Below are positions 1-5,039 of a stretch of 5,039 bases of DNA, piece after piece; position 1 is the first letter of the stretch, and each line of letters begins with the position of its first letter. The translations under genes and the position numbers were made by a program. The notes under the pieces were generated by a model, which was not told where the DNA came from, did no database searches, and saw only the letters and a list, made by a program, of their open reading frames with translations. The stretch is from assembly GCA_016869415.1 (NCBI GenBank), contig VGEI01000279.1, positions 1-5,039 on the forward strand, in the 5' to 3' direction. Source of the DNA: Alphaproteobacteria bacterium. GTDB lineage: Bacteria > Pseudomonadota > Alphaproteobacteria > CACIAM-22H2.

Positions 1-140
1 GCAACGGAACGGAACATCGGATGCTTGGTCACGGCGCGCTCATGAATGCGGTGTCGGAAGCGGCGCAGTCTAAACGAATGGAGCCCCAGTGGTCACGCAG
101 TACCGAGGGCAATCGGCGATCCCAAACGTAAATGAGGGCG
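1..140. other. Left edge, no identifiable gene; possible 3' end of an unknown plus-strand reading frame
   Basis: Reading the plus strand from base 3 gives 42 sense codons without a stop, ending in TAA at 129-131, ten bases before the stop codon of the convergent LysM gene. The peptide (NGTEHRMLGHGALMNAVSEA and onward) matches no family I recognise, and its third-position GC bias is weaker than in the genes to the right. It could be the tail of a gene entering from the left or simply non-coding sequence. The minus strand offers no convincing start, and I see no hairpin with a T run that would terminate the LysM transcript. No tRNA-like cloverleaf was seen. Confidence 0.25.
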
Positions 141-1208
141 TCAGTTGATCCGCGTTAAGCTGAAGACCTGGCCAGGATAGATGAGGTCCGGATCCCGGAT
201 CTGATCGCGGTTTGCCTCGTAGATCAAAGTGTAGGCGATACCCTGCCCATGGATCCGGCGGGCGATGCGCCACAGCGAATCGCCCGGCTGCACCACCACG
301 GATGATGGCGCGAGATCACCCGCTTCCAGCGCGGCGCGCTGGAAGGGTAGTTCGATACGCGTTGCCACGCGGCCGTCCGGAGCCAACTCGTCGAGGCGCA
401 GGCTGTAGAGCCCAGCGGCCAGCTTCTCACTCGGAACCAGCAGCCAGCGCCCCTCGCTGTTCGACTGTACGCGGCCAACCAGCCGGTTCTCGATATAGAT
501 CTGCACGGTGCTATTGGCTGGCGCCCGTCCGGAGAGCACGACCTTGCCCTCCGTGTCATAGTCGATGACGTCAACTGCCAGACGCGGCGCCGCGCTGTCC
601 AGACGGCTTGGCGGCCCCTGTAGCAGCGTCGACACGCCGCTGCCGTCGCGCAGCGTTGCCACCGCCAGAGGCGCACTCGGCGGCACCAGACTTTCCGCCG
701 TCGTAGCCGCTGTCGCCTTGCTGCGTTCGGGCACGACGAGCACGACCACTTGCTCGGAGCGGATCTCGGAACCGCCATTGCGTCGCGCCGCCAACGATAG
801 CTCACGCCCGCCCGGCGGCAGCGGGTCGTTGGGCACGAACACCCATTCGCCGCGCGCGTCAGCCGTTACCGATCCGATCAGCTTCCCGCCATCGAAGATC
901 TGGACTTGGGCGTTGGGGGCAGCGCGTCCGGCCATGACCGCATCACCCTGGGGATTGATGCGCACAACATCGAAGCTCGGCTGGGTGAGACCTGGCACGG
1001 CCGGAGGCAACGGGCGCGCAGCAACCGGTGCTTGCGGTGAGGAAACCGTGGCCTGCTGCGTCGACGCTGAAGCCAGCGCGGGTACCGGCGTCGGTGTGAG
1101 TGTCGCCTCCGCCACGTCGTCGTCGCTCAGGTGATACCAGGCAAGCCCGGCGCCAATGGCGACCAAGCCGACACCCAGGAGCCCGACAAGGACAGGGCGG
1201 TGAAGCAT
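141..1208 (-). CDS. Membrane-anchored LysM protein with two bacterial Ig-like modules
   Basis: This envelope protein probably binds peptidoglycan; no enzymatic domain is visible. Counting from the ATG at 1206-1208 (355 residues), it has an N-terminal hydrophobic anchor at about 6-25 (PVLVGLLGVGLVAIGAGLAW). A Pro/Ala/Thr-rich linker covers about 36-77. Ig-like module 1 lies at about 79-160, followed by a second Ala/Pro-rich linker at about 162-210. Ig-like module 2 lies at about 212-288. A C-terminal LysM domain covers about 303-353, with the typical QPGDSLWRIA opening and DPDLIYPGQVF close. The LysM lies at the extreme C terminus, so it should face the periplasm. An in-frame TTG at 1224-1226 would add six residues. 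I prefer the ATG because it keeps the hydrophobic segment near the N terminus, has a weak GAG upstream, and suits the candidate promoter at 1241-1270. Proteins of this architecture are common in alphaproteobacteria, but their precise role is unclear to me. Confidence 0.88.
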   Translation of the reverse strand: MLHRPVLVGLLGVGLVAIGAGLAWYHLSDDDVAEATLTPTPVPALASASTQQATVSSPQAPVAARPLPPAVPGLTQPSFDVVRINPQGDAVMAGRAAPNAQVQIFDGGKLIGSVTADARGEWVFVPNDPLPPGGRELSLAARRNGGSEIRSEQVVVLVVPERSKATAATTAESLVPPSAPLAVATLRDGSGVSTLLQGPPSRLDSAAPRLAVDVIDYDTEGKVVLSGRAPANSTVQIYIENRLVGRVQSNSEGRWLLVPSEKLAAGLYSLRLDELAPDGRVATRIELPFQRAALEAGDLAPSSVVVQPGDSLWRIARRIHGQGIAYTLIYEANRDQIRDPDLIYPGQVFSLTRIN

Positions 1209-1240
1209 ATGGAAACGGACTCGCAACGGTTAACAGAGGG

Positions 1241-1270
1241 AAGATAGTCCAGCCCCAGGCCTATCGCCAA
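1241..1270 (-). promoter_or_regulatory. Candidate sigma70-type promoter for the LysM gene
   Basis: On the minus strand, TTGGCG (1265-1270, 4 of 6 to TTGACA) is followed after 18 bases by TATCTT (1241-1246, 4 of 6 to TATAAT). Transcription would start near 1234, leaving a leader of about 26 bases before the ATG at 1208. The match is moderate and was found by eye. The gene could also be read from the cytochrome operon, since only about 100 bases separate them. Confidence 0.3.
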
Positions 1271-1311
1271 GGCAAGCCTCACCCTCGCCGTACCGAAGCG
1301 TTGGAAGGAAA

Positions 1312-2220
1312 TTAACTTTTAGGCTTGCGAACCCGGTTTTCGACTGACGGCAGCGAGCGCAGATAGGCAATCACCGCCTTGATATCGTCCTCTGTCAGCT
1401 TGCCGGTGGTCTCCTTGACGACCTCCGCCATCTCGCCGCCCACGAAGTCGCCATCCGGCGTCATACCCATCTTAAGCAGGTCGATGAAATCGCCCGGGCT
1501 CCACTTCCCGAGGCCGGTCTCCGGGTGCGGCGTGAGGTTCGGTGCGGTGCCGTCCGGCAGCACGCCGCCGGCCAGCCACTTCGAGCGATCGAGCCCTCCG
1601 GCGAGGTTGCGCGGCGTGTGGCATTCGCCGCAATGGCCCAGCGCGTTGACGAGATACGCCCCGCGATTGAGTTCGGCAGATTTCCCCGGGTCGGGCTTGA
1701 ACTCGCCGGGCGTGAAGAACAGTGCCTTCCAGCCGATCATCGCCAAGCGGATGTTGAAGGGAAAGCCGAGACCGTGCGGCTTGTTGGGCCGTGCGGCAGG
1801 CGGCACGGTGCGCATATAAGCCCAGAGGTCCGCAATGTCGGCATCGGTAATACCGGTAAACGACGTATAGGGGAACGCTGGGAAGTAGTGCGCGCCGTCG
1901 GGCCGCACGCCCTCGCGCAGGGCCCGGCGGAACTGCGCCTCAGTCCAGCGACCGATGCCGAAAGTCGGGTGCGAAGTAATGTTGGGCCCGTAGAAACTGC
2001 CGAACGGCGTCTTGATCTCGCGCCCGCCTGCCAGCGGCGTACCGTCCTTGTCGGTGTGACAGCCCAGACAGCCGGCGGCACTAAAGACATACTCGCCGCG
2101 CTGCACACGCGCGGGATCGGGTGCCTGCGCCGCCGCCGGTCCGGCGGCGAGGCCGAAAAGCAGAATGGCCCGCGCCGCGTGAGCGGCAACGGGCCATCCG
2201 AACCGTGCTGTGAAATGCAC
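1312..2220 (-). CDS. Secreted diheme cytochrome c
   Basis: A 302-residue periplasmic electron carrier with two class I cytochrome c domains, related to the cytochrome subunits that accompany membrane-bound alcohol, gluconate and nicotinate dehydrogenases. A signal peptide covers residues 1 to about 31-33 (hydrophobic AILLFGLAAGPAAAQA). The first heme site is C51-LG-C54-H55 and the second is C197-GE-C200-H201, in the context GHCGECHTPRN. M264 (GGEMAEVV), 67 residues after C197, is the likely axial ligand of heme 2. The equivalent position of domain 1 reads PAFPY with F116 instead of Met. The start is a GTG. It is the only reasonable choice, because an in-frame TAA, which is also the stop of the upstream cytochrome gene, lies just five codons before it. 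No good Shine-Dalgarno is visible, so translation may be coupled to the upstream gene, 15 bases away. No dehydrogenase subunit lies alongside, so the redox partner is unknown. Confidence 0.9.
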   Translation of the reverse strand: MHFTARFGWPVAAHAARAILLFGLAAGPAAAQAPDPARVQRGEYVFSAAGCLGCHTDKDGTPLAGGREIKTPFGSFYGPNITSHPTFGIGRWTEAQFRRALREGVRPDGAHYFPAFPYTSFTGITDADIADLWAYMRTVPPAARPNKPHGLGFPFNIRLAMIGWKALFFTPGEFKPDPGKSAELNRGAYLVNALGHCGECHTPRNLAGGLDRSKWLAGGVLPDGTAPNLTPHPETGLGKWSPGDFIDLLKMGMTPDGDFVGGEMAEVVKETTGKLTEDDIKAVIAYLRSLPSVENRVRKPKS

Positions 2221-2235
2221 TTCCGAGGCGAACGC

Positions 2236-2679
2236 TTACGACTGCGGCTTGCGATACGGCTGGTGGCAGCCACCGCACGCCGCGCCGACGGCCGGGAACG
2301 CAGCCTTGAACGCGGCCTCGTCATTGGCCGCGGCGAGACGCATCGCCGCGTCCTCGAGGGCCTTCGCCTTGCTGTCGAAATCCGCCTTGCTCGTCCAGAT
2401 GGCCGGCAGAGCGTTGCCGCCCTCGGTGCCTGGGCCGAACGCACCGGGGATGTTCTTCGCACTGGCCACCAGCACACCCGCCGCCTGCTTGGCAGCGGCC
2501 ATATTGTAAGGCTGCTCACCCCGCATCATCGGCGTCAGGACACGCATCTGGGCACCCTGCTGTTTCATGCCGTCCTGCCGAGCGGCGATCTGCGGCGACT
2601 GGGCTTCAGCGATCAACGCCGTGCCCACCACCGCAGCGAAAGCGGCGGTCGCCAATCCAAAGCGTAAACCCTTAGTCAT
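2236..2679 (-). CDS. Class II cytochrome c (cytochrome c'/c556 family)
   Basis: A 147-residue periplasmic monoheme cytochrome of the four-helix-bundle class. The signal peptide is residues 1 to about 26 (ending LIAEA before QSPQ). Family landmarks follow in order: helix A with RQDGMKQQGAQM (34-45), FGPGTEGG (81-88), PAIW (92-95), and the C-terminal heme site C135-GG-C138-H139 followed by YRK. This order and the FGPGTEGG block closely resemble Alcaligenes-type cytochrome c'. Met38 sits where cytochrome c' has its distal Leu (Leu16 of the Alcaligenes protein). This suggests a six-coordinate His/Met heme as in c556, rather than the gas-binding five-coordinate form. The ATG at 2677-2679 is chosen because it starts directly before the signal peptide and has GGGAG (2688-2692) eight bases upstream. 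A longer in-frame reading up to 2829 has no such support. It is the first gene of a pair with the diheme cytochrome downstream. Confidence 0.92.
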   Translation of the reverse strand: MTKGLRFGLATAAFAAVVGTALIAEAQSPQIAARQDGMKQQGAQMRVLTPMMRGEQPYNMAAAKQAAGVLVASAKNIPGAFGPGTEGGNALPAIWTSKADFDSKAKALEDAAMRLAAANDEAAFKAAFPAVGAACGGCHQPYRKPQS

Positions 2680-2687
2680 GCTCACAA

Positions 2688-2692
2688 CTCCC
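2688..2692 (-). promoter_or_regulatory. Ribosome binding site of the class II cytochrome gene
   Basis: The minus strand carries GGGAG eight bases before the ATG at 2677-2679. It is the best Shine-Dalgarno sequence in this cluster and decides between this start and the longer in-frame reading. Confidence 0.7.
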
Positions 2693-2741
2693 AATATTGC
2701 GATCCGCGGAAGACCGGTGCCCCAACAACACCGTGGGTCGC

Positions 2742-2769
2742 TTTTTATTCCTGACAGGGGGTATCTTAA
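2742..2769 (-). promoter_or_regulatory. Candidate promoter of the two-cytochrome operon
   Basis: On the minus strand, TTAAGA (2764-2769, 4 of 6 to TTGACA) and TAAAAA (2742-2747, 4 of 6 to TATAAT) are 16 bases apart. Transcription would start near 2735, about 56 bases before the cytochrome ATG. This is the only AT-rich patch in the divergent region. An overlapping alternative is GGAAT (2747-2751), 16 bases, then TGTT (2727-2730), which resembles the alphaproteobacterial general-stress sigma (EcfG) pattern GGAAC-N16-CGTT at 7 of 9 positions. Neither is proven. Confidence 0.3.
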
Positions 2770-2770
2770 C

Positions 2771-2796
2771 CGCCCTTGGGCGAATCGCAATCGCCC
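2771..2796. repeat. Overlapping inverted repeats upstream of the LOG-family gene
   Basis: GGGCGA (2778-2783) and TCGCCC (2791-2796) are perfect inverted arms with a 7-base centre. CGCCC (2771-2775) and GGGCG (2778-2782) form a second, tightly spaced inverted repeat sharing the middle arm. The group lies 26 bases before the LOG ATG at 2822 and could be an operator or an mRNA hairpin. In GC-rich DNA short arms like these also arise by chance. Confidence 0.3.
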
Positions 2797-2821
2797 TCCT
2801 CCCGGCCCATCTACCCGGTTC

Positions 2822-3421
2822 ATGGCCAAGCCCCCGAAGCGCCGTATCCGCTCCGTCTGTGTCTATTGCGGCTCGTCCGGCCGCGGACCGGCCCGTCATC
2901 GCCGCGATGCTGTCGCCTTCGGCCGGGCCCTCGCCGCCGCCAGGATCGAACTGGTTTACGGCGGCGGCCATGTTGGGCTGATGGGGTTGATGGCTGACGC
3001 AGCGCTGTCTGCGGGCGGCCGGGTGATCGGGGTTATCCCGGCGGATCTGATCAAGAAGGAGGTCGGCTACGGCAAGGTGACGCGCCTCGTCGTCACCAAG
3101 AGCATGCACAGCCGCAAGATGGCGATGTTCAAGCGCTCGGATGCCTTCGTCGTCCTGCCTGGCGGACCGGGCACGCTCGATGAGTTCTTCGAGGTTCTGA
3201 CCTGGCGCCAGCTGCGCTTCCACGACAAGCCGATCGTCCTGGTGGAGAGCCACGGCTACTGGACACCGCTGATCGACCTTATCGAATGGATCATTCGCCA
3301 CGGCTATGCCAGGGCAAGCTTCCGAAACCTGTTCAAGATTGTTCGCACGGTGGACGACGTGCTGCCCGCCCTGCGGGCCGCTCCCCGCCCCCGGGTGAAG
3401 TCACAGCCCAAGCGCCTATAG
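2822..3421 (+). CDS. LOG-family (TIGR00730) nucleotide 5'-monophosphate phosphoribohydrolase
   Basis: A 199-residue cytosolic Rossmann-fold protein. Characterised LOG members cleave N6-modified (cytokinin) or plain purine nucleoside monophosphates into base plus ribose 5-phosphate. Visible landmarks are the first strand and loop VCVYCGSSG (12-20), the glycine-rich VYGGGHVGLMG (45-55), the MHSRK segment with R98 and K99 (95-99), and the signature PGGPGTLDE (113-121) with catalytic Glu121. R98 and E121 are the expected catalytic pair, so the enzyme looks intact. Length is normal for the family. A basic stretch (KPPKRRIR) precedes the first strand. The ATG at 2822 is chosen because the fold begins shortly after it. 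The open frame runs upstream to 2567, but that part is antisense to the cytochrome gene and shows no family similarity. No Shine-Dalgarno is visible before the ATG. It reads divergently from the cytochromes and lies 118 bases before icd. Its physiological substrate cannot be told from sequence. Confidence 0.9.
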   Translation: MAKPPKRRIRSVCVYCGSSGRGPARHRRDAVAFGRALAAARIELVYGGGHVGLMGLMADAALSAGGRVIGVIPADLIKKEVGYGKVTRLVVTKSMHSRKMAMFKRSDAFVVLPGGPGTLDEFFEVLTWRQLRFHDKPIVLVESHGYWTPLIDLIEWIIRHGYARASFRNLFKIVRTVDDVLPALRAAPRPRVKSQPKRL

Positions 3422-3441
3422 AAATGCCCGTCTACGCGACA

Positions 3442-3470
3442 ATGACAGGCGGCACGGGTTGCGCTAAAAC
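3442..3470 (+). promoter_or_regulatory. Candidate sigma70-type promoter of icd
   Basis: ATGACA (3442-3447, 5 of 6 to TTGACA) and TAAAAC (3465-3470, 4 of 6 to TATAAT) are separated by 17 bases. The site lies in the 118-base gap between the LOG gene and icd. Transcription would start near 3477, with a leader of about 63 bases. It is the best promoter-like match seen by eye in the window. Confidence 0.4.
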
Positions 3471-3525
3471 ACCCGCCTTGTGCTGCAGCGCAGGTCACGC
3501 GCTCGCGATAATTCCAAGTAAAGTC

Positions 3526-3530
3526 AGGGG
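3526..3530 (+). promoter_or_regulatory. Ribosome binding site of icd
   Basis: AGGGG sits nine bases before the ATG at 3540-3542 and supports that start. Confidence 0.6.
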
Positions 3531-3539
3531 TTTCCCGAT

Positions 3540-4754
3540 ATGAAGAAGATCAAGGTCGCCAACCCGGTCGTCGAGCTCGACGGCGATGAGATGACCCGCA
3601 TCATCTGGAAGATGATCCGCGAGCGGCTCATTCTCCCGTACCTCGACATCGACCTGAAGTATTACGACCTCGGCGTCGAAGCGCGCGACCGCACCGACGA
3701 CCAAATCACCATCGACGCCGCCAACGCGATCAAGAAGTTCCGCGTCGGCGTGAAGTGCGCGACCATCACTCCCGACGAGGGGCGCGTGAAGGAATTCGGC
3801 CTCAAGCAGATGTGGCGCTCGCCCAACGGAACGATCCGCAACATCCTCGACGGCACCATCTTCCGCGAGCCGATCATCTGCAAGAACGTGCCGCGCCTGG
3901 TGCCCACCTGGACGGCACCGATCGTCGTCGCCCGGCACTCCTACGGCGACCAGTATCGCGCCACCGACTTCAAGGTTCCCGGCCCGGGCAAGCTATCGAT
4001 CACCTTTACCGGAACCGACGGTCAGAGCAACATCCGCCACGTGGTCTTCGACTTCCCGAGCTCGGGCGTCGCCATGGCGATGTACAACGTCGACGACTCT
4101 ATTCGTGGCTTCGCTCGTGCTTGCTTCAACTATGCCTACATGCGCGGTTATCCGCTCTATCTCTCAACCAAGAACACGATCCTCAAGGTCTATGACGGCC
4201 GCTTCAAAGACATCTTCGAGGAGGTGTTCAAGAGCGAGTTCGAAGGCAAGTTCAAGGAAAAGAAGCTGACCTACGAGCACCGCCTGATCGACGACATGGT
4301 CGCCTCGGCGCTCAAGTGGAACGGCAACTTCCTCTGGGCCTGCAAGAACTACGACGGCGACGTGCAGTCCGACGTCGTGGCCCAGGGCTACGGCTCGCTC
4401 GGCCTGATGACCTCGGTGCTGATGACGCCCGACGGTCAGACGGTCGAGGCTGAGGCGGCTCACGGCACGGTGACCCGCCATTACCGCGAGCATCAGAAGG
4501 GCAAGCAGACCTCGACCAACCCGATCGCCTCGATCTACGCCTGGACGCGGGGCCTGGGTTATCGCGGCCGCTTCGACAACACGCCCGAGGTGACCAAGTT
4601 CGCCGAGACGCTGGAAAAGGTCTGCGTCGGCACGGTCGAGAGCGGCTTCATGACCAAGGATCTGGCGGCGCTCGTCTCGCCGGACCAGACCTGGCTCACC
4701 ACCACGCAGTTCCTCGACAAGATCGACGAGAACCTGAAGAAGGCGATGGCCTGA
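3540..4754 (+). CDS. icd: NADP-dependent isocitrate dehydrogenase (eukaryote-type homodimer)
   Basis: A 404-residue cytosolic TCA-cycle enzyme that oxidatively decarboxylates isocitrate to 2-oxoglutarate and makes NADPH. It aligns almost without gaps to mammalian IDH1, unlike the E. coli-type enzyme. The isocitrate-binding residues are present: T77 in KCATITPDE, S94 in RSPNGTIRN, R100, R109, and R132 in ARHSYGDQYR, with catalytic Y139. After a one-residue deletion relative to IDH1, K211 (STKNT), D251 (IDDM), and the metal-binding D274 and D278 (NYDGDVQSD) follow. The NADP-contacting R313 and H314 lie in AHGTVTRHYR, supporting NADP rather than NAD use. The start has an AGGGG Shine-Dalgarno, and the length is typical. 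The gene probably has its own promoter (3442-3470) and ends at a strong terminator. This is the usual form in alphaproteobacteria, so it is not a sign of transfer. Confidence 0.98.
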   Translation: MKKIKVANPVVELDGDEMTRIIWKMIRERLILPYLDIDLKYYDLGVEARDRTDDQITIDAANAIKKFRVGVKCATITPDEGRVKEFGLKQMWRSPNGTIRNILDGTIFREPIICKNVPRLVPTWTAPIVVARHSYGDQYRATDFKVPGPGKLSITFTGTDGQSNIRHVVFDFPSSGVAMAMYNVDDSIRGFARACFNYAYMRGYPLYLSTKNTILKVYDGRFKDIFEEVFKSEFEGKFKEKKLTYEHRLIDDMVASALKWNGNFLWACKNYDGDVQSDVVAQGYGSLGLMTSVLMTPDGQTVEAEAAHGTVTRHYREHQKGKQTSTNPIASIYAWTRGLGYRGRFDNTPEVTKFAETLEKVCVGTVESGFMTKDLAALVSPDQTWLTTTQFLDKIDENLKKAMA

Positions 4755-4776
4755 GCCCTCGTCCGGCTGCATCGCA

Positions 4777-4812
4777 GGGGCGTCGCGAGGAATCCCCCGC
4801 GACGCCCCTTTT
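4777..4812 (+). terminator. Rho-independent terminator after icd
   Basis: GGGGCGTCGCG (4777-4787) pairs perfectly with CGCGACGCCCC (4798-4808) around a 10-base loop and is followed by TTTT (4809-4812). It starts 22 bases after the icd stop. The minus-strand side has no T run, so it chiefly serves icd, though the hairpin also lies just beyond the stop of the convergent gene at 4816. Confidence 0.9.
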
Positions 4813-4815
4813 CGT

Positions 4816-5039
4816 TCAGTCGAGCCGCTGGTCCTGGCGGTGGGCCCGCAGATGCGCCGCATAGCGCTTCGTCAGTTCGGGCATGATCGTCTGGCCCTTG
4901 GGCGGGCGCTCGAGGTTGAAGACCGCTTTGGGGAAGTCGAGGGTCTTCTGGATCTCCCAGATCTTCTCATGCTCGTTTGGCGCAAGGATCTGCGCCGGGT
5001 TGCCGATGGCCACCCAGCCGATGGGCACCGTCGCATTGT
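4816..5039 (-). CDS. C-terminal part of a gamma-carbonic-anhydrase-like hexapeptide-repeat protein (truncated by the window edge)
   Basis: The frame is open to the right edge, so the N-terminal and catalytic part lies outside. The visible 73 or so residues begin NATVPIGWVAIGNPAQIL, which is the last turn and exit of a left-handed beta-helix. They continue with a helical tail (HEKIWEIQKTLDFPKAVFNL) and end in RLD with TGA at 4816-4818. This ending, with the IGNPAQIL loop followed by a helix carrying IW and LDFP, is what I recall for gamma carbonic anhydrase family proteins of alphaproteobacteria and actinobacteria. The zinc-binding histidines cannot be checked here, so an inactive homologue or another hexapeptide transferase is possible. 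The in-frame GTG at 5026-5028 falls inside the beta-helix and is not a start. The gene converges on icd. Confidence 0.75.
   Translation of the reverse strand, partial: NATVPIGWVAIGNPAQILAPNEHEKIWEIQKTLDFPKAVFNLERPPKGQTIMPELTKRYAAHLRAHRQDQRLD

Noticed and set aside
565..1134. Open plus-strand frame of 189 codons inside the LysM gene
   Set aside because: Antisense shadow of a well-supported gene, with no domain and a low-complexity Ser/Arg/Thr composition.
1209..1226. TTG start for the LysM protein, six codons upstream
   Set aside because: No Shine-Dalgarno precedes it, and the candidate promoter would leave only about eight bases of leader. The ATG at 1208 fits better, though the TTG cannot be excluded.
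1525..2667. A 380-codon open plus-strand frame across both cytochrome genes
   Set aside because: It lies antisense to two genes with signal peptides and heme motifs, has an Arg/Ala-rich composition typical of shadow frames in GC-rich DNA, and shows no recognisable domain.
2567..2821. N-terminal extension of the LOG-family protein by 85 residues
   Set aside because: The extension is antisense to the start of the class II cytochrome and through its promoter region. LOG proteins normally begin near the VCVYCGSS strand, as the ATG at 2822 gives.
2680..2829. N-terminal extension of the class II cytochrome by 50 residues
   Set aside because: It would bury the clear signal peptide inside the protein. 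The ATG at 2679 has a GGGAG site at the right distance.
3540..4754. Eukaryote-like isocitrate dehydrogenase as a sign of horizontal transfer
   Set aside because: This homodimeric type is standard in alphaproteobacteria, and base and codon use match the neighbours.
4164..4862. Open minus-strand frame of 232 codons across the 3' half of icd
   Set aside because: Antisense to the conserved isocitrate dehydrogenase and running through its terminator. The His/Arg/Leu-rich composition is typical of a shadow frame.

Overview
The window reads as ordinary chromosome of a GC-rich alphaproteobacterium, probably from the Rhodospirillales/Rhizobiales side. This rests on gene content and protein style: a eukaryote-type NADP isocitrate dehydrogenase, a LysM protein with Ig-like modules, and PAFPY-type diheme cytochromes. 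It does not rest on any rRNA or marker search. The codons are strongly GC-biased. I see no mobile element, CRISPR array, tRNA or rRNA, and no clear sign of recent transfer.

Layout, left to right. Bases 1-140 hold no gene I can name, only a possible 3' end of a plus-strand reading frame that stops at 129-131. Next come three minus-strand genes. 141-1208 encodes a membrane-anchored LysM protein with two Ig-like modules. 1312-2220 encodes a secreted diheme cytochrome c. 2236-2679 encodes a secreted class II (c'/c556-type) monoheme cytochrome. The two cytochrome genes are 15 bases apart and read right to left, class II cytochrome first, so they look like an operon. A 142-base divergent intergenic region separates them from two plus-strand genes: a LOG-family nucleotide phosphoribohydrolase (2822-3421) and NADP-dependent isocitrate dehydrogenase (3540-4754). 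A strong hairpin plus T run (4777-4812) ends the latter. A convergent, truncated gene (4816-5039, minus) is the C-terminal end of a gamma-carbonic-anhydrase-like hexapeptide-repeat protein.

Functionally, the two cytochromes form a small periplasmic electron-transfer module with three hemes and no dehydrogenase or oxidase beside it in this window. The LysM protein is a cell-envelope factor, Icd is a TCA-cycle enzyme and LOG acts on nucleotides. I see no evidence that these three are linked to the cytochrome pair beyond being neighbours. No clearly new system is visible. The points most worth a second look are the heme ligands: a Phe where the first heme of the diheme protein should have its axial Met, and a Met at the distal position of the class II cytochrome. 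The same-frame, single-stop arrangement of the two cytochrome genes is also worth checking.
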